From assembly GCA_009801085.1 (NCBI GenBank), contig VNWV01000036.1, positions 1 through 64,000 of the forward strand: 64,000 nucleotides of DNA. Reading direction: 5' to 3'. Below are positions 32,612-43,919 of the stretch, piece by piece. The notes under the pieces are model-generated. The model was not told the origin of the DNA. It searched no databases and saw nothing but the letters and a program-made list of their open reading frames with translations. The translations under genes were made by a program, and so were the position numbers. The stretch is from Lasiodiplodia sp. COLG20 (Eukaryota > Ascomycota > Dothideomycetes > Botryosphaeriales > Botryosphaeriaceae). Position 1 is the stretch's first letter. Every line of letters begins with the position of its first letter.

Positions 32612-35219
32612 CGCAAATGATTCTTGTTGAAGGTTTCTTGAAGGAAGGGGTGTACCACCTTATACTCCGGCTGCCGGCTCTCTCTTGCTGGGTTTGAAGT
32701 AAGAGTGTTTGTGCTGCAATTAGCTATAGGCTTTTAACTCTGATTTCGGTTGGGCCCTCAAGCGGGGTCGAGCAGTTCTAAGCTTACATAAACGCGAGTA
32801 CACAGTGACGTCATATCAGGGACGCGTGTTAAAACGTAGCAGTGTTGTGTGGCATAGTACCGGCATCATGCGAGATTGATAGGCATGCGGAGCTTTCAAA
32901 GCGCGAGTACGAGAATGCGAGCCGGTTCGGCCATAGAGAGGGCCGACGCGAGGGCAGGACTTAGTAAGCATTAAACTATGCGAAGGCTAATGTCCGTGCA
33001 TAGAATGAGCTGGACGCCGGACAGCCGTAGTACCGAACTGCCGCAAGAGTAAGAGAACGGCATGGGCCTGCTGTGGTCCTTGCCAGCGTGTTCCATACAA
33101 CGGATCATTGAATCTGGTCCCATGCCAAAGGTTGTTTTCTCATCATTCAACGTCGTGTTCTATCCATCAATTGGTCAGAATATTCACATTTCACTCTCGG
33201 AAGCCATTGAGGGCAGTTTAACGCGCGATGGTGGCAGTCACTTCAAGCTTGGCGCGTAACGTACCATCTCCTCGGCCATTACCCGCCCGCTTCCATCCCT
33301 GGACCACCCCACATCTATTACTCTCGGGTCGGATTGAGAGTGTTCCGTGGACTTTAACTTCTCCCGGAAACGATGACAAATGGTTTCTAGCTCTCAGCTG
33401 GTATCAGCTATTATACTATATGTCCGCTATCTCCATGGGCAAGCATCGGCCCATCTTCGCAGGTGCTGCTCGTATCCATGGAGAATCGACCTCCGTCGCT
33501 CCCATTGTTTAATTTTCTTGGTTAAGGATCAGCGGAACCATCGGCTAATTGGAAAGTTTGACATTTGCGCTTAGCAGAAAGTCCGCGGGATGATAGCACA
33601 ACCACATTTGATTGGCTTTACTAGTATCTCTTGAGTTCGATTTCCATTCGATCTTGTTCAAGAACGAAGGGCCGCACATGATATTTGCTAAGGATAGAAG
33701 GCCTAATTAAGGCTATCCCCACCTTTGAGTGTACGTAGTCTCTGCTACTTGCCAAGCCAGCCATAAGGTGCTCTCTGCTTAAGGGAAGAGACGCCTTTAT
33801 TCGGTACGGATTAGGACGAACTCCTTGCGAATGATCCGGCCGAAGGCTCGATAGGCGCTGGCACAGCTGCCTATGCTTCAATGTGGTCTCATCAAACTTT
33901 AATGTTCGGAGATGAGAATGTATATTAACGGGAAAAGAATTTTGGGCATTCTATATGTCAGAAACTAACTCCTTTCGCCTCACTGCCACACATTGAGAAC
34001 CAAGAAGACACAATATCACATGCTAGATGTCAGCGAGTCCAAAAACTCACTAGTTCAGACATAGTAGTTAGAGATACGTATATATAACGACCCAGATTCA
34101 TAGCTACAGAGGACAGAGATTCGTTCTCAGGACTCGTGTCACAATTGAGCATTCTATCAACTTCTTACACTATATATCATCTTTTTGACCTATTGTAAAG
34201 GACTAGAAAAGGATCGCTAAGGTAAAGAGCGTGCTTTCAGAGAGCATCGTCGGCTAGGCGGTAGCACCTTATACTTTTCTATCTAACTATAATTTAATGA
34301 AAGTACGTATTCACCATCCCCCTTTCCATTTCTACTTTGCTCTTGCTTTCAATAGTCATCTTTCTTTAAATTTCTTGAAAGTTTAAGCTGTTGTTTTCAC
34401 ACTAGTAAAGGCGGTGAACACTTAACAAAATGACGGGATTCGCCCTTATCTGTAGACCGTGGCTGTTTGCACATACATCTCCGGGGCCACTAATAGTAAT
34501 AGTGACAGATACAAAACAAAATGGCTGTTGATTGTGTTGCTGGTCTCCCGCACGGCCCGAGCCGCGAGCCGGACCGAACGAAAAAATTTCAAAACAAAAC
34601 GTACAACAGCCGGGATTCCCCAATGGTCACCCACTTGAGTACTAATCGGCCGGTTCGCAGCTTAAGTACGGCTGAGCGGACGGGAAGCCCTGCATTCTGC
34701 GACCTATGGTCGTACGTGGTAGAGGAATTTGCAAATTACTATTATGATTTCCAGTCAACAGTCAGGGGCCTCGCGGTCACTGGCAGTTCGCCGCCAGTCC
34801 GTGTCGTAATGCTTGGAGTTGCTGCAGAGCGGATGCAGCGGATGGCACCGAATCTGACAGGGCGCTTAGCTTCTGACAGAATACCTAGCCGATCTTATGA
34901 TATTTAACTCTCTTCGTTTGTTGTTTACTGTTTGCCAGTTAGCTACTGCAACGTATATATTCTACGCTGCCTGCAGATATTCTATAGATCATTCTGCGCA
35001 CCTTCTTTCAAACAAGCCTTCCTATCCAGTGAACAATAGAGCGAAGTTCACGCAAGTTCCTAGACCTTACAAGCTGTCGAGCTCCCGCAGCACGTGATTC
35101 TTGGAGTTGGGAGCCCAACGGAGCCCCATTTCTTGCGTCATAGCTAGTAGTGCTGAGATAGGTACGTACAGGCAAAGTGATCCATCATCCTTCTCCCAAT
35201 TAGCCAAAAGTTCATCACA
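32612..35219. other. 2.6-kb AT-rich intergenic region
   Basis: No supported gene. The stretch at about 33880-34420 is AT-rich with TATATATAA (about 34080) and resembles old repeat or LTR-type DNA, but I could not find matching ends. Left part is the SDR promoter side, right part leads into the DUF6604 gene. Confidence 0.45.
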
Positions 35220-37949
35220 ATTTCGCTTCCGGGATTTCTCTCCGGCAGCTACCGTCGTTACAAAGAAGACACCACCGCTTTTACCACATGGCTATCCCAA
35301 GCCGCCGCCGTCGGCTGGAAAGTACCAAAGAAACCATTGCAGAACGCAGAGCCAGCAAAACTTGGCGGCTCTTCAGTGTCTTCTACCAGCACCGCTCAAG
35401 CACCGAGCGGCCGCCTCAAAGGCAAGGCTCGCAAAGCTGCGAAGGCTGCCGCTCAGCAATCTACCACCACCACCAGCGGCGAACCGCCCAAAAAGGTAAA
35501 TGCAGTGCGCTACAAACTGTCGACGCAGGACCTAGTTGCGCAAGCTGAGGCCGTGGCACGGGCAACGCAGGTGGGCGTGCGTATGCCGGACGCGGTGCAG
35601 CTGCTACTAAAGCGGGCGATCGCGGCGAGGCGGAGGTGCGCGGATTGGTTCGAAACAGCCAAGGTGGAAGCGAGGAGGAGCAATGAGGGGCATCGGCATT
35701 TCATTGATGCACTGCAGAGGGCATTGGACCTGTTGACTCCCAAGAAAGAGGACGCAAAGGGTGCAAGCGCAGATGAGTCGAAGGATGGGCTGCTTGATTT
35801 ACGGTATGACTCGGCTGTCTTGATTCTCGGGAATTCTAACAATCTACACAGGAATCGGTTCGAGGTGCTTGATGTCGAATATGTGAGCGACCAGTTTGCG
35901 CTGGCTTCTGCCGATGCTTCGAAGAGCGGTAGTGCAACGAAGAATGAGGTGTTTGAGCTCGAGGCCGACCCCGCCTGGGAAGATGCATTCATCTGCTACT
36001 GCTTCTTCGAGGATCTGCACTCCATCCAGGATACGTTGAAGGATGTGTGGAAGAAGTATCAGGATGAAAAGCTGGACCTGGTCTCCGCAACCATGACCAC
36101 CAACGCCGCCATCGAATTGGTACAGCATGCCGAGAAAGATCTTCTGGACGCAACCTCAACTCTCCACACGTACACAAGGCCTTATAACAGAGTAGCAATG
36201 TCTGTTTTCTACGCCGAGACCCTCCACAATGGCAGAGACCCCGATGAATATCTCAGCTCCCCGGAATCCTTGGAAGTCACTGATCTGGACGATTTCATCT
36301 ACTTGCCAACAGCCCGTGTCCTCATGAAAACAGCTCAGATGGCCATTCACATGGACAAGATCAGCTGGCCTCTGCCTATTCCCCAAATGCGCTTCGGCTA
36401 CATCGCACGCCCCGAACTACTTGAGCTTCCAAAGTACGAGAAGCTTGAAAAGGAGGACAGAACCTTGACTCAGCTACTCCATGAGGTTGCTCTCATCCAC
36501 GAAATGAGGCAATATCCTGGCGTTTGCACTGCAAAGGTCCTTCCGAATTTTCGAGATGGCTTCTCAAAAAGCCTGGAACGTCTGTGGACCAAGGGCGAGG
36601 TCAGCGCCAATAACGTATTTGCGTCTCGAATCATGCTAGACATCATTGAAATCACCGGTGACCAGCCTAGATTTCACAAAGATCTTCTGCAGATGGGCAA
36701 GCATACACAACGGAACATCGAGTTCCAAAGGCACTTAGATGGGTCTTTAGGTACAGGTGACACACGTTGGCTTACTAAGGATCAGAACACTATCATGGAT
36801 ATTTACCAGTTGACCGAGAAGCATATCTCATACCTGGCTGTGGGCGAGTTTAAGAAGATGATGATGGCGCTCAATAAGGACAACCTTGCTCCGGGATACA
36901 CCATGGATGAAGCACCACCGGCAATGCGGGAAGCTGCCAGAGAAAATCTCAGAAAACAGGGCCTAGATCCAGATGACGGCCCGTCAGAGGAAGCCAAGAG
37001 AACCGCCAAGCGGCTGAATCTGAGATCAATTGGGCCAGCACCGGAGCCCGATTTTGCCGTCACACACAATCCCCTTTTGTGCGGCATGATGGCTCTCCAG
37101 CTGGACGTCTTGAACGAAGAGGCCGGCGTGGCCCTCTCCAACCACCATCTCTCCATCTTCGCAACAGCCCATCTTTACAACGCCATCCGCCAGCTCCGAC
37201 TCACTCAAATCAGCTGGCCCGACCTGGAACGCGTCATGGAACTCCACGCCGGCCCCATCTTCGCCAACGACGTACCCAACACACCGGAAAAGTTCTACGC
37301 ACGAATGGCCTTTCGCATCGGCAGCAGCGCTCGCCCCAGGAAGATGGAGAAGGATCAGAAGCTATTCCTGCATGTCACGCCTGCAACAAAGGCCCTCCGC
37401 GAGTATATCGACGGCAAGCAGCCCGTTCAGGGCGTCATCAGGCAGGTTGACGATCAGCTGCAAGAGCACATGCCTGTGGCGAGCTCCACGAACGCCGCTG
37501 CCGCCGGCTTGAGCAAGGCGGAGAAGAAGAGCACCAGCCAAAGCCTTCGTCGCCGTCGCTTGACGCCGCTTCAGTCTGTCGAGGCGCTGCAGTCGCTCAT
37601 GCCGGCCATCTTGCCGGACATCACCATCGACTACATCGCCCTGACGAAGACGTGCAACGCACTCATGCGTGCGGTCCGACAGCGCATCCAAGAGGAAGTG
37701 GGCATTGCTTACCCATCATTGGCTCATCCAGGCGATAGTAACGATCATGGGTTTTTGGTGATGGTTTTGAAGATCTTGGAAGAAACGAAGGTGGAAGAGG
37801 AGGCTTTGCAAAGGAAGAAGAAGGGTGAGGCAAAGGCTTTCGAGGGCGGGGAGCAGCTGAGGTTGGCGGCGGAAACTATGGAGGAATTTTGGAGCGAGCG
37901 AGCTATCGGGGCCTTGGGTGAACGTGTGGAGAGAGTCTTGTCTGTGTGA
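35220..37949 (+). CDS. DUF6604-domain protein, ATT in place of the start
   Basis: Coding from 35220 with a 48-bp intron at 35804-35851 (TTCTAAC branch, CAG) gives about 893 residues. The N-terminus LPGFLSGSYRRYKEDTTAF followed by WLSQAAAVGWKV matches the beginning of the fungal DUF6604 domain, and splicing restores LRNRFEVLDVEY, another conserved stretch. The codon where the initiator should be (35220-35222) is ATT in an otherwise good context (CACA before it). The next in-frame ATG is about 120 residues further on and would remove the domain's start. The remaining frame is intact to 37949, so the gene looks functional. Options are a non-AUG start, an upstream exon, or a point mutation. The domain's role is unknown. 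Confidence 0.8.
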   Translation: MSLPGFLSGSYRRYKEDTTAFTTWLSQAAAVGWKVPKKPLQNAEPAKLGGSSVSSTSTAQAPSGRLKGKARKAAKAAAQQSTTTTSGEPPKKVNAVRYKLSTQDLVAQAEAVARATQVGVRMPDAVQLLLKRAIAARRRCADWFETAKVEARRSNEGHRHFIDALQRALDLLTPKKEDAKGASADESKDGLLDLRYDSAVLILGNSNNLHRNRFEVLDVEYVSDQFALASADASKSGSATKNEVFELEADPAWEDAFICYCFFEDLHSIQDTLKDVWKKYQDEKLDLVSATMTTNAAIELVQHAEKDLLDATSTLHTYTRPYNRVAMSVFYAETLHNGRDPDEYLSSPESLEVTDLDDFIYLPTARVLMKTAQMAIHMDKISWPLPIPQMRFGYIARPELLELPKYEKLEKEDRTLTQLLHEVALIHEMRQYPGVCTAKVLPNFRDGFSKSLERLWTKGEVSANNVFASRIMLDIIEITGDQPRFHKDLLQMGKHTQRNIEFQRHLDGSLGTGDTRWLTKDQNTIMDIYQLTEKHISYLAVGEFKKMMMALNKDNLAPGYTMDEAPPAMREAARENLRKQGLDPDDGPSEEAKRTAKRLNLRSIGPAPEPDFAVTHNPLLCGMMALQLDVLNEEAGVALSNHHLSIFATAHLYNAIRQLRLTQISWPDLERVMELHAGPIFANDVPNTPEKFYARMAFRIGSSARPRKMEKDQKLFLHVTPATKALREYIDGKQPVQGVIRQVDDQLQEHMPVASSTNAAAAGLSKAEKKSTSQSLRRRRLTPLQSVEALQSLMPAILPDITIDYIALTKTCNALMRAVRQRIQEEVGIAYPSLAHPGDSNDHGFLVMVLKILEETKVEEEALQRKKKGEAKAFEGGEQLRLAAETMEEFWSERAIGALGERVERVLSV

Positions 37950-39075
37950 TCTGTATAGAGTCGCCTCAATCGCTAAACAATGTAGAGTAAGTTGCCTGCA
38001 ATTGCATAACGGCAGGAGAGGGCACGCCTCGTAAGCCGTCGACGTGTCTGTACAGAGGGATACTGCAGCCGACGGCTAGCGTGAATTTATTTTTCTCATG
38101 TCATCGGTAGTTGAAGCTATCGTCCGGACGTGAATATGTAATCATTAATTCCACATTTACATCCAGATGATAGCTTCAACTGCCTATTCATGTTCTTTTT
38201 CACTAGAAAAAAAAAAAAGGAAGGAACTGAGGCATACTTACGCCGTGTTCTAGGGCCCTGCTATTCTTAGCGCTAGCCATCGGCTGCAGCACCCCTCTGT
38301 AAGAAAAAAAAGATCCTTCAGGCAACAGTGATGTGAGCAGTGCAGTCCCACAAGCCAACTTCCAAGTATAGCTTATGATCCATAGAGCTTTCTCGGCGCT
38401 GCTGCCTGGTGGCTTCGGATGCACATCTCTTCAGCAACGCGAATTGCTGATTTACCATTCATTTGATCTTGATTGGGATTCATGTATTGCTTCCTGCTCT
38501 TCTCATACTGCTACAGCAGGGTATGCATACGTGCATCTACGTTCACTAGTAATTATCGGTGCGCATTAGATTCTCAGATTGTCATGTCGGCACAGTCTAG
38601 TCGTACAAGACAATGTACTACGCCACTAGGGGAGCTGAAAGAGGGGCTCCTTCAGCTTCTCCCATCCGCTTTCTCTCGAGGCCAACTGTCAACTGCATCT
38701 TGGTCTTGTTCAGTGGATTTGATCTTGTTTGGGAAGCATCGTATCCCCTGATTGGAGTCTCACCCTTTCTTTTGAAAGGGTGAACACTGCCCAGCAGCTT
38801 TACCAAAGTTTGGTTCACCCTCGATCAACTTTTCGACTACGGTACGCCATTTGGAGCGTATCTATTGCCGGCGTGAGCGCATCTAAAAGGTGCCGAGGGT
38901 ATCGGAATTTCTACCCAGTCCACTTAGCAGTAAAGATTTGCCTCGGCAACACATCTATTGCTCCGCTGGATCTGTTCGGAGAACACTTGCGGTCAACTGG
39001 TGAGCCTGTGCCGGTATCATATCACAACTTTCGCTAAGCTGATAGCATCACAGAGTCCCCCTTGCACAATATAGC
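37950..39075. other. Spacer with MITE copy B
   Basis: Apart from the foldback element at 38053-38299, this holds no gene. The right part (38600-39075) is the likely promoter of the NLR gene. Confidence 0.55.
38053..38299. mobile_element. Foldback MITE, copy B
   Basis: A 247-bp element between TA dinucleotides, termini CAGAGGGATACTGCAGCC / GGCTGCAGCACCCCTCTG. Outer arms match copy A in the same orientation (CTAGCGTGAATT on the left, GCCCTGCTATTCTTAGCGC on the right), but the inner hairpin is inverted relative to copy A. It lies 777 bp upstream of the NLR start. Confidence 0.8.
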
Positions 39076-42000
39076 ATGTCAGACCCGAAGAAATACACCG
39101 TCGGCTGGATCTGCGCCATCAAAACCGAGTACGTTGCCGCACGCGCATTCCTCGACGAAGAGCACGAGCGAGCGGAGAGTGTATCTCAAAACGACACCAA
39201 CAGCTATACCCTTGGGCGCATTGGGCCCCATAATGTCGTCGTCGCTGTGTTGCCCGATGGCGAGTATGGAAACAACTCTGCTGCGGCTGTTGCAAGAGAT
39301 ATGATGCACAGCTTTCCCAATGTCAGGATCGGCTTGATGGTTGGAATTGGCGGAGGTGCGCCAAGCTCCGGTCATGACATCAGGCTGGGGGATATTGTTG
39401 TTAGCTCCCCCGGTGGCGGGACAGGAGGCGTGTGGCAATATGACTATGGGAAGACCATCCAGGATCAGAAGTTCCACCACACCGGGTTCCTTGACCAACC
39501 ACCCACCTCGTTGCGTACGGCTGTGGCTGACCTGGAAGCAACCTACGAACTTGAGGGACATGGCATCAAAGCTGCAATCGAACACGCTCTTCAAAAGAAG
39601 CCGAGGCTCAAAAAGAATTACGGTCGACCAGACGGAGACAGTGATCGACTGTTCAAGAGCGGATTCGTGCATCCACTGGAGAGCGGTAACAGTTGTGAAG
39701 ACACTTGCGATAGCAAGCCATCCAATCTGGTCTCCAGGAAACAGAGAGATGAAGAGGAAGATGACCCTGCTGTTCATTACGGCTTGATCGCATCCGCGAA
39801 TAAGCTAATGAAAGATGCTATTGTCAGAGATACGCTCGCCAGGGAACATAATATCCTATGCTTTGAAATGGAGGCCGCTGGACTTATGAACCACTTCCCC
39901 TGCTTGGTCATCCGCGGCATCTGCGACTATGCAGATTCACACAAAAACAAGCAATGGCAGGGATTTGCAGCAATGACGGCTGCTGCATACGCCAAGGATC
40001 TTCTTCACCGCATCGCGCCCAATCAAGTTGAGACGGAAAAGAAACTTAGTGATGCGTTGGACAGTAGTCAGTTCTTAATCCCTGCATCTAAGTAATGAAG
40101 ATTGCTGACTTCCTGCAAGTTGATAAGAAAGTGGGTGACTTGCACATTGTCGACATGGAGTACAGAAAGCGTGACTGGCTGTCTCCTCCAGATCCATCAA
40201 CCATTTTCAACAAATCTGTTGCGCAACACCACCCGGAGACAGGCCAATGGTTCCTCCGGAGCTCCTCATTTACCGACTGCATGATGGGTAAAACCAGATT
40301 CTTGTGGTTGCATGGAATTCCCGGATGTGGCAAGACGATTCTGAGCTCCACCATCATCAGGGAATTGAAAGATCGAAAGACAGCTAGCCAAACAGTGCTC
40401 TACTACTACTTCACCTTCTCGAACAAGAGTATTCAGGAGTATGAGGGCATGATTCGGTCATTCATAATTCAAATGGTGACTGCCAGTACCGAGGGCTCAC
40501 ACAAGTATGTTGACCAGCTTTATGCTGCTTGCGCAAATGGGACGCAACAACCGAGTCTTCAACAGTTGCTTGATACTTTACGAGACATGCTTTGTGGAGC
40601 CGGCCATGTCTACATCATTATTGATGCACTTGACGAATGCGAAAATCGGGGTAATGGCTTGTTTCACGGGATCAGGGAATTGCAACTGATTCCTGAGACT
40701 CGCCTCCTCGTGACAGGCCGCATGGAGCAAGACATCAAATCATCGATAGGCACATGGGCCCGAGAACAAGACATGGTGTCTATTCAAAGTAATCTCGTGG
40801 CAGATGACATACGAGCCTACGTCCACACTCGAGTCCGAGAACATGATGGTCTTAGTCGGTGGCGATCACTCCCGAAGATTCAAGAAGAGATAGAATCGGC
40901 CCTTTTCGAGAAAGCTGACGGAATGTGGGTTCAATAATTCTTTTTTGTCTGGACTATACTTACACAAAACAGGTTTCGATGGGTTTCTTGCCAGCTTGAT
41001 GCTCTTGAAAGATGCCTAGATGTGCCTAGCCTTCGTCAGGCCCTTGCAACGTTGCCTAAAACATTGGATGAGACATACGCCCGGATCCTACAGCGCATTC
41101 CTCAAGAGCACCAACGTAATGCTTGCCGCATTCTCCAGTTCATCACTTATTCTAAGCAATCGCTAAGCCTGGAAGAACTTGTTGACGCTATTGCGGTATT
41201 TCCGGAGCAACGTCCAGGTTTTATTCTGGAACACAGAATGCCCATTCCAGAGGAAATCCTGCTATACTGCACTAGCCTGGTCACCAGGGTCAGCAATGGT
41301 CCCGGGTCATCAACCCAGATTCGTCTTGCACATTTCTCAGTGCAGGAGTACCTTACTTCAAACCGTTTACACGAAGATATAGCTAAGTCTCTGGAAGAGG
41401 GGTCTGCAAAAGCATCAATTGTCAAGGTCTGCTTGTCCTACTTGCTATCTGTGGATTGTGGCTCTAACAAAAAATTTCCATTTGCCGACTTTGCTGCCCG
41501 TACTTGGCCCCTCCACGCCGCTGAAACAAGTCTTCGGGATGATACAATCCACAAGTTGATAATAGAATTACTGCAATCCGACTTGCCTCTCCCTACGACT
41601 TCTCATGCGCATTCTTCTATAAGTTGCGCTGCGTTCTTCGGTCTTACCCGCGTCGTTCGAGACCTGCTCAATGGAGAATCCCGCACAAATTTCACCGATA
41701 AGGACTTTTCCGAAGCTTTACGCAACTCATCAGAGTTTGGATATGAGGAAATAGTCCGGGACCTTCTCGATAAAGGTACAAATCTTACTGCGCATCGTGC
41801 TGGGGCGGTCGCTCTTCAGCAAGCTTCAGTGTTTGGACGTACAAGCATTGTACAAATTCTCTTGGACCATGGGGTCAATGTTGATGCGACGGGAGGTGAT
41901 CCTGATTCCACACCTGTTTTACACTACGCAGCACTCTATGGCCATGCGGATACTGTCTCTGTTCTCCTTTCAAATGGAGCCAACATTGAAGCGACGACTT

Positions 42001-42797
42001 CCCATTCGAAAACGGCACTACACTACGCAGCTACAGGTGGCTATGGAGTCGATACTGTTTCTGTGCTCCTTTCAAATGGGGCCAATATTGAAGCGACAGA
42101 TTTCTCTTCGAGAACGGCTCTACACTACGCAGCTGAAAATGGTCATGCGAACACTGTCTCTATCCTTCTTTCAAGGGGAGCCAACGTTGAGGCGGCGTGT
42201 TGCAAACAGAATACGGCCCTACACTACGCAGCTAGGCGTGGCCATACGGATACTATCTCCATCCTTCTCTTAGAGGGAGCCAACATCGAGGCGACGAATT
42301 CCAAACAGGATACGGCCCTACAATGCGCATCTCGACACAACCGGATGAATGCTTTATCTTTTCTTCTTTCAAAGAGCGCCGATCATAGCGAGATCGTCAT
42401 GGCAAACGGCGGCGCTGGTGTCGTTTTCAATATCACGGATGAATTAGGAAAAACAATTTTGCACCGCTTAGCTGAGGGCGGCCACACGGATCTCGTTTCT
42501 CTAATTCTTTCAAAGGGCGCCGATCATAGCATTGCAGATAACTATGGAGAGACACCACTTCACTACGCAGCCGAAAGAAACCATCTCAGCACAACAAAGA
42601 TCCTGGTATCCCGGGGCGCATCATTGGATGTCGTGGATAGTCATGGAAGAACACCAGTGGGGTGTGCACAGAACGCCCTGAGTGGACCGTTCAAGGGTAA
42701 ATTTTGTTTTGAAACAATTGAGTACTTCGAGGTGGTGATGCAGGAGAGAGATGCCAAATGGCGGCTAAAGTTGGCTCAAGCTACTGGTCAGGCATGA
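39076..42797 (+). CDS. NLR: PNP_UDP - NACHT - ankyrin repeats
   Basis: A fungal NOD-like receptor. Part 1 (39076-40095) is a purine-nucleoside-phosphorylase-like effector domain ([45 protein letters not shown]). Part 2 (40095-40924) is a NACHT NTPase with P-loop GIPGCGKT and Walker [11 protein letters not shown] 48-bp intron (40925-40972) joins it to the winged-helix/linker ([16 protein letters not shown]) and about ten ankyrin repeats. Between parts 1 and 2 the TAA at 40093-40095 overlaps an ATG at 40095 (TAATG). A 56-bp intron (40064-40119, CTGAC branch, CAAG end) would fuse them in frame as ...SDALDIDKKVGD...; I favour one protein of about 1200 residues. Family members sense nonself and can trigger cell death. 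Copies B and C of one MITE bracket the gene. Confidence 0.88.
41890..42380 (+). repeat. High-identity ankyrin-coding tandem repeats
   Basis: Successive units of 99-102 bp share long exact stretches such as ACACTACGCAGC (about 41921, 42020, 42122, 42221) and TCAAATGGAGCCAAC. Each encodes ALHYAAxxGHxxTVSxLLSxGANIEA. DNA-level similarity beyond what the protein requires points to recent duplication or gene conversion, as in polymorphic fungal NLR sensor repeats. Confidence 0.85.
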
Positions 42798-43919
42798 GGC
42801 TATGAACACGTAACGATCCTCACAAGAATACTGTGGCTTTATTTGACTGTGGCTACTATGGTGCATGCGACCTCCACTGATTGAAGAGTAAATTTGTGGG
42901 GTTTGATGGGCATTCACCGGCGAATAGTTTTTGGCATGAAGAGACCCATGTTGATGAGAGACTACGGGCAGCGTTTGCTTGATTTTTTTTTTATCTTATT
43001 TAATTAAAGGAACTATTCTTGGTTTGAAACTGTCGATATGTTGATTGGTTTGATTATAACATAACATTTTACGTAGTCATCGAGCCTGCATTTTGCTTTC
43101 GCGGTAAAAACCCCCATTTCCAACTTCTGATCTCAGAGCTTATGACCTGGCCTCCGTAAATACTTCATAAAGCCACAGAGGCGACAGACAGGAAGCTCAG
43201 CCTTAGCAGTGGCGCTCACTGATTGAAAAAGCGCTAAGACTACACAGCCACGCGTCAGCCGTTGGTTGTTTACAGAGGGGTACTGCAGCCGATGGCTAGC
43301 GCGAAGAATAGTGGGGCCCTCGAGGGTAACGATGCCTCATCTTTTTCTTTTCAAAAAAAAAAAAAAACAACGTATGGGTAGTTGAAGCTATCGTCCGGAC
43401 GAGAATGTCGAATTAAAAATTCTACATATACGTCCGGATGATAGCTTCATCTACCCATGACATGAGCCAAAAAAAAAAAAAAAAACCACGCTAGCCACCG
43501 GCTGTGAGAGGGGGCTGTATTCTCCGTGCTGAGCCGCGATGAGATTTCTTGTGCCGAGTGATTGTTGGCCAAGCACGGTCGCAAAGTGATCTCAAGTTCT
43601 GCTGAAGTAAGCAGAATTGAGCAGCGGGATCATCTTTGTATATTTCATTGGCGAAGGTAAGACGGCTGCTTAATTTAGTGCAGAAGGATCAACGCTATTA
43701 GTTGGACAACCTTGTTCGTGCAGCGTTGAAACGCAGCGATGGCAAAATCTACCGTCAGCTAAACACGTCAGTTGAAACTTCGCTGCTAAGCGACCATATA
43801 TATGTTTGACTACTTCAACCCAGGAATGCCTTCGATTTACTGACCAAGTGGCCGCAGCGGGCCACGACAACTTGACCCGCCTATATCGAGACCCGTTCCG
43901 GGGTTTGCGGCGGGACAGC
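42798..43919. other. Spacer with MITE copy C
   Basis: Holds MITE copy C at 43273-43517 and no gene that I can support. The frame of the next gene is open back to about 43806, but no ATG is found there. Confidence 0.55.
43273..43517. mobile_element. Foldback MITE, copy C
   Basis: A 245-bp element between TA dinucleotides. Its outer arms are inverted relative to copies A and B (GCGCGAAGAATAG now on the left), while its inner hairpin has the orientation of copy A. The left terminus (CAGAGGGGTACTGCAGCC) is of the copy-B type and the right terminus (GAGAGGGGGCTG) of the copy-A type, so it looks recombinant. Two A-runs of about 16 bp flank the hairpin. It begins 476 bp after the NLR stop. Confidence 0.8.

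Noticed and set aside
33880..34420. Possible solo LTR with TATATATAA
   Set aside because: No convincing TG...CA ends or target-site duplication could be matched.
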